This document shows positions 37,076 to 46,839 of a stretch of 64,000 bases of DNA, piece after piece (position 1 is the first letter of the stretch; each line of letters opens with the position of its first letter). The stretch is taken from positions 434,001 to 498,000 of the forward strand of contig NZ_AP024855.1 in the NCBI RefSeq assembly GCF_024529955.1, in the 5' to 3' direction. Both the position numbers and the translations under genes were made by a program. This DNA comes from Photobacterium toruni. GTDB lineage: Bacteria; Pseudomonadota; Gammaproteobacteria; Enterobacterales; Vibrionaceae. The notes beneath the pieces were generated by a model. It searched no databases, was not told the origin of the DNA, and worked only from the letters and a program-made list of their open reading frames with translations.

Positions 37076-38106
37076 TATTTCTTTAACTCCATCCAGTAAC
37101 GCTGGTAGAGTGCCGTCGCGTCACCAACATCAGCTAAAAATTGACCTTTTTGCTTAATTGCTTTGGGCGGAAAGATAATCTCGCTCTGACGAATATTTTC
37201 AGGAAGATTCTGCAATGCATCCAAATTAGGAGCAGCATAGCCAATTTCTGTAATAATTTTAGCTTGGTTCTCAGGCTTTAATAAGAAATTAATAAATTGG
37301 TAGGCAGCATCTTTATTCTGACTAGCTGCGGGAATAACCATGTTATCCATCCAGAAAATAGTCCCTTCTTGCGGATAAGCAAATTTAAGTGCTGGATTTT
37401 CATTTTCAGCACGTACCGCAGTACCGTTCCATTGCATTCCAACAGAGACTTCACCTGCAATATAAGGAATATGTGGCGCATCTGAATTAAATACTGCCAC
37501 ATTGGGTATCAATGTTTTCAATGTTTCGTAAGCTTGTTTGATTTCAGCCTCATCACGACTATTAACGCTATGACCGTTCATGATCAGTGCCATACCAAAG
37601 ACATCACGAGGATCGTCAGTTAATAGCACATTACCTTTAAACTCAGGCTTCCATAGATCTTTCCACTGTGTGATCTGCTGGCTCTCAATTCGATCACTGT
37701 CATAACCTAATGCAGTACTGCCCCAAACATAAGGCAATGAATACTGATTATTAGGATCAAAAGGTTGATTTAAAATCGTGCTATCTAGTTTAGAAAATGC
37801 GGTGATCTTGCTATGGTCTAATAGTGCTAATAAGCCTTCATCTGCCATTTTAGACACATAATAGGTGGATGGAAAAACTAAATCATACCCTTTACCATCG
37901 ATCATTTTGATCTTGGTATACATCGTTTCATTACTTTCAAACGTTGAATAATTAACCTTGATATCAGTTTCTTTGGTAAATTTAGTCAATAATTCTGTCG
38001 GCAGATATTCTGACCAATTATAGATATTTAATGTTGTATCAGCGAGAGCAGGTTGAGCAACGAAAGAGCTAAATAGAAGCGATACGAGCAGATTCTTTTT
38101 AAACAT
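37075..38106 (-). CDS. periplasmic spermidine/putrescine-binding protein (PotD/PotF family)
   Basis: Signal peptide MFKKNLLVSLLFSSFVAQPALA, then the family start TLNIYNWSEYLP. Asp/Trp residues of the polyamine pocket occur in DLVFPSTYYVSKMADEG, YVWGSTALGYD, MQWNGTAVRAENENP and FWMDNMVIPAAS. Length about 343 aa fits PotD. The ATG at 38106 is chosen over a TTG at 38121 because it begins a proper signal peptide. No permease or ATPase genes are nearby, so it must use ABC components encoded elsewhere. Confidence 0.9.
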   Translation of the reverse strand: MFKKNLLVSLLFSSFVAQPALADTTLNIYNWSEYLPTELLTKFTKETDIKVNYSTFESNETMYTKIKMIDGKGYDLVFPSTYYVSKMADEGLLALLDHSKITAFSKLDSTILNQPFDPNNQYSLPYVWGSTALGYDSDRIESQQITQWKDLWKPEFKGNVLLTDDPRDVFGMALIMNGHSVNSRDEAEIKQAYETLKTLIPNVAVFNSDAPHIPYIAGEVSVGMQWNGTAVRAENENPALKFAYPQEGTIFWMDNMVIPAASQNKDAAYQFINFLLKPENQAKIITEIGYAAPNLDALQNLPENIRQSEIIFPPKAIKQKGQFLADVGDATALYQRYWMELKK

Positions 38107-38233
38107 TTCACCTATTACCAATATTCAAATAAAGCTCGATATAAGCTTTTGCAATTGACAATAGCATAAATAAATTTAAGCAGTTATGTAGAAATTGTAT
38201 GCAAATGCTACACAAATATAATGATGGTAATAT

Positions 38234-38272
38234 AAAAAAAGACGCTAATGATTAAACAGTTAGCGTCTTATT
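38234..38272 (-). terminator. terminator of the kef pair
   Basis: GACGCTAA / TTAGCGTC stem followed on the minus strand by seven Ts. Confidence 0.8.
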
Positions 38273-38320
38273 AACTCAATTGCAGTTGCTATTTTAGATC
38301 AAGAATCATATCTAGCAAGG

Positions 38321-40258
38321 TTAGCTATTCTTATTCGCCTGCATTTGTTCAGCTTCTTCAATAAAGTTTTTCGGTGGCGGTGTCCAACCACGTTCAGACT
38401 TAGTATGTTTATCTGTACGCTCTTGTTTCATGGCCTCGCCTAACGTTTGCTCTAACTGCATAAATAATTCAACATAAGAGGCATTAAAACGATCTTCCTC
38501 AGTACTATCGCGCCATGTTTGGTACAACAGTTCTTTACTTTTCGCTTCGGTTTCAACAAACATTTCTTTTTGCTGTTCAGCCCTAAATGGATGTACTCCA
38601 AGTTCTTTCAAGGCTTGTGCGCCCATAGCTAATGCTGAGCGGTAGGTTTCACTGATAACATAATCAGCACCAGCACAACGTAATGAATAATGATGCCCTC
38701 GATCATAAGCGCGCGCTAACACTCGAACATGTGGATACGTTTGCTTTATATAATGCACAAGTTCTGTGGCACGCTCTTGATCGTCAATTGCTACCACAAA
38801 TACTTTGGCATCTTCAATCCCAGCGGTATGCAATAAATCATGGCGAGTGGCATCACCAAAGAAACTCTTAATATTAATTTGACGCATATTATCAATTTGA
38901 GTCACAGAATGATCGAGTACCACGGTTTGCATACCATTTGAGGTCAATAAGCGATTCACAATTTGACCAAAACGACCAATACCGGCAATGATCACTTTAC
39001 CTTGTTCATCTATTTCATCTGCTTCACGTTCATTTTTTGCCGCACTAAAACGTGGCAAAATTACTTTATCAAATAAAATAAATAACCCTGGGGTTAAGAA
39101 CATCGACAATGCTACAACTAATGATAATGTCTGCCCTAATTCAGCTGGCAATACATTGTTTTGGACAGTGTAGTTCAATAAAACGAACCCAAATTCACCC
39201 GCTTGTGCCAAACTAAGCGCAAATAACCACTTATCGCTACCTTTTACTTTAAAAACAAATGCTAAGATTAATAATACGACTGCCTTAACCACCATCACAC
39301 CAAGGGTTAAACCAATAATAGTGCCAAACTGATCAAACAAAATACTAAAATTAATTCCTGCACCAACAGTAATAAAGAACAGCCCTAACAATAAACCTTT
39401 AAACGGTTCAATATTTGATTCAAGCTCATGGCGGAACTCACTGTTTGCCAAGACGACACCAGCAAGGAAGGTACCTAATGCTGGTGATAAGCCAATTAAA
39501 CTCATTAATGCCGCAATACCAATCACTAACATTAATGCTGTTGCGGTAAAAATTTCACGCAGACCAGAAGCTGCAACAAAGCGAAATAGTGGTCGGCTAA
39601 GATAATGTCCTCCCACGACAACCCCCGCAATAGCAAGGATCACCACAATGGTATACCCCCACCCAGGTAAACCCGCCACTAAACTCAATTCATCATGATG
39701 TTCAGCAGCAGCCGCAACGGTTGATTGTGCTTTCTCTACTAGTTCAGGTAATGCCAACAAGGGAATTAATGCCAGCATTGGAATAACAGCAATATCTTGA
39801 AATAATAAAACCGAAAATGCACTTTTTCCGCCTTCAGTTTTATTGAGTCCTTTTTCATTAAAAGTTTGCAGCACAATCGCGGTTGATGATAATGAAAAGA
39901 TCAAGCCAATTGCTAAAGCATAAGTCCAACCGACGCCTAATATACTGGCAATACCCATCACAACAGCGGTGGTCACTACAACCTGCAGACCCCCTAAACC
40001 CAATAAGCGATGACGCATGCCCCACAACATTTTAGGTTCGAGTTCAAGGCCAACAATAAATAGCATCATTACTACGCCAAACTCAGCAAAATGCTGAATT
40101 GTGGTAGTTTCGCTACCAACTAATCCAATAACAGGTCCAATAACGACACCGGCAATTAAGTAACCCAATACCGAGCCAAGCCCAAACCGTTTCGCAATCG
40201 GTACTGCAATCACGGCCGCAACTAAATAGATAAATGCTTGTAAAAATATACCCGTCAT
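38321..40258 (-). CDS. kefB: glutathione-gated K+ efflux antiporter, KefB/KefC type
   Basis: Residues 1-385 are a CPA2 Na+/H+-exchanger domain with 12-13 helices (GYLIAGVVIGPV, FNEKGLNKTEGGKSAFSVLLFQDIAVIPM). Residues 405-520 are a TrkA-N/RCK domain (VIIAGIGRFGQIVNRLL) that binds glutathione adducts and NADH in this family. A charged C-terminal tail follows. Length 645 aa fits KefB/KefC. Its start overlaps the stop of the ancillary subunit gene by 4 bp. KefB against KefC cannot be settled by eye. Confidence 0.9.
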   Translation of the reverse strand: MTGIFLQAFIYLVAAVIAVPIAKRFGLGSVLGYLIAGVVIGPVIGLVGSETTTIQHFAEFGVVMMLFIVGLELEPKMLWGMRHRLLGLGGLQVVVTTAVVMGIASILGVGWTYALAIGLIFSLSSTAIVLQTFNEKGLNKTEGGKSAFSVLLFQDIAVIPMLALIPLLALPELVEKAQSTVAAAAEHHDELSLVAGLPGWGYTIVVILAIAGVVVGGHYLSRPLFRFVAASGLREIFTATALMLVIGIAALMSLIGLSPALGTFLAGVVLANSEFRHELESNIEPFKGLLLGLFFITVGAGINFSILFDQFGTIIGLTLGVMVVKAVVLLILAFVFKVKGSDKWLFALSLAQAGEFGFVLLNYTVQNNVLPAELGQTLSLVVALSMFLTPGLFILFDKVILPRFSAAKNEREADEIDEQGKVIIAGIGRFGQIVNRLLTSNGMQTVVLDHSVTQIDNMRQINIKSFFGDATRHDLLHTAGIEDAKVFVVAIDDQERATELVHYIKQTYPHVRVLARAYDRGHHYSLRCAGADYVISETYRSALAMGAQALKELGVHPFRAEQQKEMFVETEAKSKELLYQTWRDSTEEDRFNASYVELFMQLEQTLGEAMKQERTDKHTKSERGWTPPPKNFIEEAEQMQANKNS

Positions 40259-40878
40259 AGCGACTCCGTGATCACAATATCAAGACTATGATTTAATTTT
40301 GATAATTTACTCGCAACATCATAATCGAATTGATTATCTGCGATTGCGATTAACACGCGCCGCCAATTTTGTAGATGTTTGGTGATCCGTTGTTCTTCTG
40401 TAGCAGTACCTGCGCCAAATAAAGCAAATGGAGCCAAAAATTCCATACCCGTTAATTCTGCCATTTGCTCTAACGGCTGTAACAATTGTCGAATTGTAAA
40501 ATGGTTAAAGCCTTCTTTACGATAACTTGATTCCGCTCCACCAGCGGTTAGCGCACAAAAGAATTTTTTACCTATTAATTCTTTGCCTTCACTACCATAA
40601 GCAAAACCATATTCTAATACCAGATCTTGCCACTCTTTCAGTAACGATGGCGTGGAATACCAATAAAGTGGAAACATAAACACAATCACATCATGATCGC
40701 GTAACCGTTGTTGCTCTTTATCGATATCAATACGAAAATTGGGGTACTCTGCATATAAATCCACTGCCGTAACGTGATCGAAACCTTTAGATGCATTAAA
40801 TAACGGTACGTTGATTTCAGATCGATTTTGTGACGGATGAGCAAATAAAATCAACACCTTGTTGTGAGAAGCCGACAT
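40255..40878 (-). CDS. kefG: Kef ancillary NAD(P)H oxidoreductase (KefF/KefG type)
   Basis: Flavodoxin-like quinone-reductase fold: ILFAHPSQNRSEIN near residue 11, VIVFMFPLYWYSTPSLLKEWQDLVL near 65-90, and FFCALTAGGAESSYRKEGFN near 115. Such subunits are needed for full Kef channel activity and bind FMN. At 207 aa it is slightly longer than E. coli KefG. Four-base overlap with the channel gene shows coupling. Confidence 0.88.
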   Translation of the reverse strand: MSASHNKVLILFAHPSQNRSEINVPLFNASKGFDHVTAVDLYAEYPNFRIDIDKEQQRLRDHDVIVFMFPLYWYSTPSLLKEWQDLVLEYGFAYGSEGKELIGKKFFCALTAGGAESSYRKEGFNHFTIRQLLQPLEQMAELTGMEFLAPFALFGAGTATEEQRITKHLQNWRRVLIAIADNQFDYDVASKLSKLNHSLDIVITESL

Positions 40879-40986
40879 TGTTTTCCTTATTATTGTTGTC
40901 TTATCATTAATAAACAGTACGCTAATAAAACATTATATTATAAAACGGTTATCATGATTGCATATCAACGATACTATTTAGACATA

Positions 40987-41934
40987 CTATCGAATAAATC
41001 CTGCATTTTCATGAATTTTACTCGGTGACAAACCAAAATAACGCTTAAACTCACGGCTAAACTGTGCAGGGCTCTCATAACCCACCAACCCCGCAGCAAT
41101 ATTAGCAGCCATACCTTGTTGTAAGATTAACGTCTTGGCATTATTTAAACGTATTTTCTTAATATATTGCAGTGGTGGATCGGTCACGACTTGTTTAAAC
41201 ACTTTATGGAAAACAGATACACTCATTCCCGCCATTGCAGCCAATTCATGTACTTGTAATTTAGTATCATAATGCAATTGTACATAATCGATGACTGATG
41301 AAATTTTGGCTAACGCACTGTCTTGTTCACAATATTGCGCTAATAAATACCCTTGATCACCCTGAAGTAAATAATAAAACAACTGTCGAATTAATGATGG
41401 ACCTATAACGGCAGCATCAAGAGGATCATGCAATACTTCAAATAATTGCTCAATGCTACGATACATGCGTTCTGTCATTTTTGCCGTCGCTACCCCGCAG
41501 CTACCTTCATAATTGAATTGCTGTTGTTGCTCATCTTCAATCATGGTTACTAACTGACGAATAACGGTTAAATCAAAATCAATATTAATCCCAATCAATG
41601 GCTGCTGTTGTGAGGCGAAGGTCTCACAAATAATAGGATAAGGTGTCGTAACCAATAAACATCGTTGTGGATCGTAATTAAATTGATGTTGATTTAAATG
41701 ACCAATTTTGTAGCCTTGAATAATAATAACAATACCTTGCTCATACATTTGCGGGCTATATTTGTGATAACTATCAATCCTAAATAGCCGTACTCCAGTA
41801 AGGTTAGTATCTACGCGGCCAGATCGATGTGCCAACCCATAATATTCACATAACGAATACGCTAAGCTAATAATGGGCGCGGGTATGGCGATGGGTTGAG
41901 ATACTGTTATATTTGCAATGCTTCCACAGTTCAT
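40987..41934 (-). CDS. yqhC: AraC-family regulator, YqhC-like
   Basis: The N-terminal AraC-type ligand domain (about 20-190) is followed by two helix-turn-helix units at about 215-305 (VHELAAMAGMSVSVFHKVFKQV and NIAAGLVGYESPAQFSREFKRYFG). It is divergent from yqhD with a 209-bp intergenic region, as in E. coli, where YqhC activates yqhD in response to reactive aldehydes. The same control is likely here but is inferred from position and family. Confidence 0.85.
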   Translation of the reverse strand: MNCGSIANITVSQPIAIPAPIISLAYSLCEYYGLAHRSGRVDTNLTGVRLFRIDSYHKYSPQMYEQGIVIIIQGYKIGHLNQHQFNYDPQRCLLVTTPYPIICETFASQQQPLIGINIDFDLTVIRQLVTMIEDEQQQQFNYEGSCGVATAKMTERMYRSIEQLFEVLHDPLDAAVIGPSLIRQLFYYLLQGDQGYLLAQYCEQDSALAKISSVIDYVQLHYDTKLQVHELAAMAGMSVSVFHKVFKQVVTDPPLQYIKKIRLNNAKTLILQQGMAANIAAGLVGYESPAQFSREFKRYFGLSPSKIHENAGFIR

Positions 41935-42143
41935 GGCTATCTACTCACAAAATCGTTTCCATCACCTTAGCAGACCTTACCGATTAATAGCAGTAACAAA
42001 AGAGAAATAGGCAAGTATTAAAGAGAATTATGTATTAAATAAAACGCTATTATCCCCTAAACTGAATATTCTAAGGTACTCAGTATCTGATAATTAAAAT
42101 CATTATAATAATCAGCTCAGCTTGCTGTTCTAAGGAAAATAAA

Positions 42144-43295
42144 ATGGACAAATTTACGTATCAAAGCCCTACAAAAATTCATTTTGGTGAAGGTCAAATT
42201 GCTGAAATTGCCAATGATATTCCTAAAGATAAAAAAATCTTAGTCATTTACGGTGGTGGATCCATTAAAACTAACGGTGTCTATAAGCAAGTTGCCGCAG
42301 CACTGACTAGCTTTAATTGGGGAGAATTTTCAGGTGTTGAGCCAAACCCACAATATGACACTCTAATGCAAGCCGTTGCTAAAGTGAAAGCAGAAAACTA
42401 TGACTTTCTACTCGCTGTTGGTGGTGGTTCTGCGGTTGATGGCACCAAGTTCATTGCTGCTGCAGCATGTTATGAAGGCGCTGATCCATGGGAAATTTTG
42501 CATGACCAAGCACCTATAACGACCGTTTTACCTATCGGATGTGTATTAACGCTGCCAGCAACAGGCTCTGAAACTAACGGCGGTGCCGTGGTTTCTCGTG
42601 GTAACGATAAGCTATTCTTTGGCTCACCATTGGTAAAGCCTACATTTGCTATCTTAGATCCACAGACCACCTTAAGTTTATCACCACGCCAAGTGTCTAA
42701 CGGTGTTGTCGATGCTTTTGTTCACACTATGGAGCAATACTTAACCTTCCCTGTAAATGCCAAAGTCCAAGACCGTTTTGCTGAAGGTCTATTGCTGACG
42801 CTTATCGAAGAAGGCCCGAAAGCACTGGCAACACCTAATGATATTGCTGTTCGTGCCAATATCATGTGGTCTGCAACCCAAGCCTTAAATGGTTTAATTG
42901 GGGTTGGTGTACCACAAGATTGGGCTACACATATGATTGGCCATGAGCTTACTGGTAACTACAGTATCGATCATGCACGTACACTGAGTATTGTGCTACC
43001 TGCAGTGATGCAAGTTTGCCGTAAAGAGAAACAAGCAAAATTAGTGCAATATGCAGAACGCGTATTTGGCATTACCACAGGTACAACTGACGAACGTATT
43101 GATGCTGCAATTGCACGCACTATTGCTTTCTTTAAAGAAATGAACGTTCCAACCTCATTAGCGGATGTTGAACTAGGCGCTGCTGATATTGATGTATTAG
43201 TTGCTAGCCTTGAAAAACACGGTAGAACAGCACTTGGTGAACATGGAAAACTAACGATTGCAGATAGCCGCAAGATTCTAGAGACTGCGTTGTAA
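42144..43295 (+). CDS. yqhD: NADPH-dependent aldehyde reductase YqhD
   Basis: Iron/zinc-type group III alcohol dehydrogenase. Cofactor region GGGSAVDGTKFIAAAA near residue 95; metal-ligand residues in NGVVDAFVHTMEQY and THMIGHELTGNYSIDHART. Length 383 aa and high similarity to E. coli YqhD as I know it (TPTRILFGKG-like start, ATQALNGLIGVGVPQDWATHM). Reduces short-chain aldehydes such as methylglyoxal and glycolaldehyde products. AAGGAAAATAAA provides the ribosome site; terminator downstream. Confidence 0.95.
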   Translation: MDKFTYQSPTKIHFGEGQIAEIANDIPKDKKILVIYGGGSIKTNGVYKQVAAALTSFNWGEFSGVEPNPQYDTLMQAVAKVKAENYDFLLAVGGGSAVDGTKFIAAAACYEGADPWEILHDQAPITTVLPIGCVLTLPATGSETNGGAVVSRGNDKLFFGSPLVKPTFAILDPQTTLSLSPRQVSNGVVDAFVHTMEQYLTFPVNAKVQDRFAEGLLLTLIEEGPKALATPNDIAVRANIMWSATQALNGLIGVGVPQDWATHMIGHELTGNYSIDHARTLSIVLPAVMQVCRKEKQAKLVQYAERVFGITTGTTDERIDAAIARTIAFFKEMNVPTSLADVELGAADIDVLVASLEKHGRTALGEHGKLTIADSRKILETAL

Positions 43296-43322
43296 TTATC
43301 ACTCGATTATAATTTTATATAT

Positions 43323-43358
43323 AAAGGCTAGGTATTTTATCTCTAGCCTTTTTTTTGT
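43323..43358 (+). terminator. yqhD terminator
   Basis: AAAGGCTAG / CTAGCCTTT stem plus eight Ts. Confidence 0.9.
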
Positions 43359-43515
43359 GCGGCGAATAAGGATTATAGATCGAGATTGACCAACAGAATC
43401 ATTTTGGAAAAGAGTTTACTGATACAAGATTATCCGTGATCTCTTGAGCACGAGATCAAGCCTAAAAGAAGCAAACAAAAAGAGTAATGCTACAATACGC
43501 TACCGTAGCGAAAAC

Positions 43516-43550
43516 AAAACCGCTATCATTTATTAAACAATAGCGGTTTT
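43516..43550 (-). terminator. terminator of the GNAT/LptA-like pair
   Basis: Perfect AAAACCGCTAT / ATAGCGGTTTT stem. Confidence 0.85.
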
Positions 43551-43585
43551 ATTATATCTATGCGGTTATTTAAAATTACGGCAAA

Positions 43586-44053
43586 TTAAGCCGTGGTTTT
43601 AAAACATTGGCGAGTAACATCACCCCAATATTCATCATGATAAATATCTTCAACAAATACCTCATTGGTGTAACTACCAATAGCTCGTCGCCAAAATGCA
43701 ATCGCGTGATCTGCACCTGCTATCTGTTTGCTCTGCCATAAACCCGGCATCATATCAAATAGTGTGTGGGCAAAACGTTGACCTGCTTTGTTCTTACGAA
43801 ATACAGGCACAACGTAAAAATCACACACTTCGTAATGATCAACACACTCGTTAGCAATTGCTGCTAATCCTGCCGGTTTACCATCAATATACAATAAATA
43901 CCCCGTAACATTACCCGCTATCGGAGTGTCTAAAGCAAACTTACCCTCATCATCAGGCAATTTTTGGGTTAATGGCGAAAATTCAGCTTCATAAGCTTGG
44001 GTTAGATTTAAATAGATAGCTAGATTGCTTGCGTTAACAGTGACTAATTCCAC
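43586..44053 (-). CDS. GNAT-family N-acetyltransferase
   Basis: 155 aa with an acetyl-CoA-binding beta4-alpha3 region (YEVCDFYVVPVFRKNKAGQRFAHTLFD, about 70-100) of the GNAT fold. No antibiotic-resistance signature. It lies 11 bp downstream of the LptA-like gene and shares its terminator. Substrate unknown. Confidence 0.8.
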   Translation of the reverse strand: MELVTVNASNLAIYLNLTQAYEAEFSPLTQKLPDDEGKFALDTPIAGNVTGYLLYIDGKPAGLAAIANECVDHYEVCDFYVVPVFRKNKAGQRFAHTLFDMMPGLWQSKQIAGADHAIAFWRRAIGSYTNEVFVEDIYHDEYWGDVTRQCFKTTA

Positions 44054-44064
44054 GAAAATTCCTT

Positions 44065-44553
44065 TTATTTCGTTTCTGGTAATAATTTGGTTTTAACTTG
44101 CTGAGACTTAGTACCTGTCGCCTTCATAAATTGTGCTTTAAGATTATAACTAATTGTATTAGCGCGAGTAGTATTACCATCTTGGGTTATTTTAGCGTTT
44201 TTCTTTAATACCATCATACTCTCTGCTGGCGTATAAATACCATATCCAGCCTCGCCATTAATGACTTTGCCATCTTTCATTACCCGTTTAAAGTGAGCTG
44301 GCTTGCCATACACTTCAATCGTTTTTAATTCTTTGGTTTTACCATTTAACTTAATGACTGCTTTATCTGCTTTAATGGTGATGCCACCTTGAACAATATC
44401 CACGTTACCCGTTAACGTGGTGGTATTATTTACGACATCAACATTCTGGGTAACGGATGATAATTGGATTGGCAATGCCGTCTCTGCTGGTGCCGCAAAA
44501 ACAGAAGAACTCAAAAGTAAGAGTAACGTCGCAGTAAATAGCTTTTTCTTCAT
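44065..44553 (-). CDS. LptA/OstA-like periplasmic protein
   Basis: Signal peptide ending VFA (residue 20), then an OstA-like beta-jellyroll of repeating strands (LTGNVDIVQGGITIKADKAVIKL, then VYGKPAHFKRV). LptA carries lipopolysaccharide across the periplasm. The usual lptC-lptA-lptB neighbours are absent, and a GNAT gene follows, so this may be a second, paralogous LptA-like protein. Length 162 aa is a little below E. coli LptA. Confidence 0.75.
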   Translation of the reverse strand: MKKKLFTATLLLLLSSSVFAAPAETALPIQLSSVTQNVDVVNNTTTLTGNVDIVQGGITIKADKAVIKLNGKTKELKTIEVYGKPAHFKRVMKDGKVINGEAGYGIYTPAESMMVLKKNAKITQDGNTTRANTISYNLKAQFMKATGTKSQQVKTKLLPETK

Positions 44554-45003
44554 TATTTATTATTCTCATCATGTGATGCTAATTTTGCCGCGATAATCAA
44601 GCCATGAAAGATGCTATAACCTCTTTTCTTACACACTTAAAATATATCGCTCTTCTTATATTCTAACTGATTTTTAACGTTTTATCTTAAAGCTATTTAT
44701 TTGTTTCTCTTTCATGGCTTTTTACTAAACACATCGTCATTTTAATCAACGCGTTATGAAATATATAATGTCACTAACTTATAAGCTAGATTTGAATGAT
44801 TAATAAAGACTTGCTGACCGATTACTAATTTGATCATACAACAAATAGTCAGTAACTCTATAGTTAACAGCTCAATACTCTTCAAATAATGCCCATACCT
44901 TCATCTAGATTCATCAATAGCTCTATGTTATAACATAACAAGAATATGCTATTTACTCTGAATTATTGTCACTCATCAAATGATGAATATGGAGCCAACT
45001 TAA
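44554..45003. other. gene-free stretch upstream of the DUF1007/NicO operon
   Basis: AT-rich with no ORF. The only clear structure is the perfect palindrome at 44924-44937. Confidence 0.45.
44924..44937. promoter_or_regulatory. perfect 14-bp palindrome, candidate operator
   Basis: TATGTTATAACATA lies 66 bp before the ATG of the DUF1007 gene. It resembles metal-repressor half-sites (Zur/Fur family use related ATGTTA/TAACAT arms) but lacks their usual spacing, so the regulator is unassigned. Confidence 0.4.
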
Positions 45004-45666
45004 ATGCGTTTGAATGCCTTACCCTATTTTCTATTAGCCATTGCTGCGTTATTACCCATAACCAGTCAAGCACACCCCCATTCATGGATTAATATGAAAA
45101 CCTACATTGAGGGTAACAGCACGCAAATTACAGGATTTAAGATGGTATGGACATTTGATGCAATGACCACCGCTTATATGCTTGATGGCGAAGATATGTC
45201 AAATGCAAAGAAGCAGCAAACATTAAAGGATATAGCCCAATCGGTTATGGAAAATATGAAAAATTCGCATTACTTTACGTATTTTTATGATAACGACACT
45301 CCGATTAAATACCGCATTCCAACGGGTGGTGAATTAGTGAAACCTCGCGCCAAAGCCACACTAACTTTTGAACTACCATTATCAAAACCTAAACCTATTA
45401 CTAAAGATTCGTTAAAATTATTAATCTTTGAACCTAGTTATTATGTTGATATGTCATGGAATAACAAAAGTGACATTATTCTATCGCCAGAATTAGCAAA
45501 AACTTGCCACTTTACATTAATAGAGCCAAATCCAACGCCAGAACAAGTAACTTTTGCAATGTCGATTCCAGCAGATGCTGATCCTGATAATCAGTTAGGG
45601 CAAGTGTTTACCCAAACAGTTCAGCTGTACTGTAATGTTAGCTCACTAACACCTTCTGCAAAATAG
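45004..45666 (+). CDS. DUF1007 family periplasmic protein
   Basis: Signal peptide ending SQA (residue 23), then AHPHSWINMKTYI, the conserved start of DUF1007 proteins, in which His residues are likely metal ligands. It precedes a NicO-type transporter by 20 bp, a common pairing in marine gammaproteobacteria. A role as periplasmic partner in Ni/Co (or other metal) transport is inferred from this pairing. Confidence 0.88.
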   Translation: MRLNALPYFLLAIAALLPITSQAHPHSWINMKTYIEGNSTQITGFKMVWTFDAMTTAYMLDGEDMSNAKKQQTLKDIAQSVMENMKNSHYFTYFYDNDTPIKYRIPTGGELVKPRAKATLTFELPLSKPKPITKDSLKLLIFEPSYYVDMSWNNKSDIILSPELAKTCHFTLIEPNPTPEQVTFAMSIPADADPDNQLGQVFTQTVQLYCNVSSLTPSAK

Positions 45667-45686
45667 TATTGACTTAGGATCGACTC

Positions 45687-46742
45687 ATGAAATCCTGTTG
45701 TAACTCAACCCCAAAGAACGATAAAAATACGCTTACCTCTACTTGCAGCCATCAACATCAACCTCATCATTCTGAGGTTCATAATAATAGTCATAGCATA
45801 ATATGTGATCATCCTCTTACTGATACTCACGCAACCCCATCATGGTTAACTCGTATGGTGGTGTTACTAGTATTTATAGTTAGTGGCTATTATTTATGGC
45901 AACAATGGCCAACAATGCTAATGGAAAGTATTAAATGGCAACGTAACATTAATGGTCAATTAAGTGATTTACTCTATGATGCTCAACAAAATATAACTGC
46001 GGCTTATTCATTAGCAGGGTTGAGCTTTCTTTACGGTATCTTTCACTCATTAGGCCCAGGTCATGGCAAGGTGATTGTTACTACTTATCTTGCAACTAAC
46101 CCAGCTAAAATAAAAGCTAGCTTAATCATGACGATAATATCCGCATTTGTACAAGCAATTGTTGCTATTACGTTAGTCAGTATTTTATTACTGTTTTTTA
46201 AATCATCAATGCGACAAGTGAACGATACTGCGGATCAATTGATAAGTTATAGCTTTATGGCCATGTTATTGCTTGGCGTGATCGTTATTTACCGCAGCTT
46301 GAGACAAGCTTGGCAACTTAAAATGGCACAACAACACCATAATCATGGCAGTGAATGTGGTTGTGGACATAAGCACTTCGCAAATGCTGATGAAATCAAT
46401 AATGCCTCTAGTTTACGAGAATATATTGTCATTATTTTTAGTATTGGTATTCGTCCTTGTACTGGTGCTATTTTAGTCCTGTTATTTGCTAATATGGTTG
46501 GCCTCTACTGGCTTGGCATTATCAGTGCAATACTCATGGCTGTAGGCACTGCGCTAACAACATCGGCCATTGCATTACTAACCCTATCGAGTAAAAAAAT
46601 CGTCAGTCATTATTTAGCAACAAATGAACGTCAACGAATAATGACCCGTATTATTATTAAACTGCTAGGCGGTATTTTATTGGTATTATTAAGCTTATTG
46701 TTACTTAATGGTCACAGTTATGGTATGTCTCCAGTGCTATAA
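45687..46742 (+). CDS. NicO-family nickel/cobalt transporter
   Basis: Six or seven hydrophobic helices. The His/Cys-rich N-terminal segment (CCNSTP, TCSHQHQPHHSEVHNNSHS) and the cytoplasmic or periplasmic loop QQHHNHGSECGCGHKH look like metal-handling sites. The NicO signature is seen in GIFHSLGPGHGKVIV and SIGIRPCTGAILVLLF. Members include RcnA efflux pumps and uptake systems, and direction cannot be decided here. It follows the DUF1007 gene and is ended by a terminator. Confidence 0.88.
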   Translation: MKSCCNSTPKNDKNTLTSTCSHQHQPHHSEVHNNSHSIICDHPLTDTHATPSWLTRMVVLLVFIVSGYYLWQQWPTMLMESIKWQRNINGQLSDLLYDAQQNITAAYSLAGLSFLYGIFHSLGPGHGKVIVTTYLATNPAKIKASLIMTIISAFVQAIVAITLVSILLLFFKSSMRQVNDTADQLISYSFMAMLLLGVIVIYRSLRQAWQLKMAQQHHNHGSECGCGHKHFANADEINNASSLREYIVIIFSIGIRPCTGAILVLLFANMVGLYWLGIISAILMAVGTALTTSAIALLTLSSKKIVSHYLATNERQRIMTRIIIKLLGGILLVLLSLLLLNGHSYGMSPVL

Positions 46743-46769
46743 CCGCCAATAACTTATCCCTCTAAAATA

Positions 46770-46806
46770 AAAAGGTTGAGTAGCAATCTGCATACTCAAC
46801 CTTTTT
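46770..46806. terminator. bidirectional terminator
   Basis: AAAGGTTGAGTA / TACTCAACCTTT stem between convergent genes. Confidence 0.88.
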
Positions 46807-46839
46807 TATTAACACATACTGTGTGAATTTAATTATTCG

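Noticed and set aside
44924..44937. Zur box
   Set aside because: The arms fit partly, but the standard spacing between half-sites is missing, so only an unassigned palindrome is reported.
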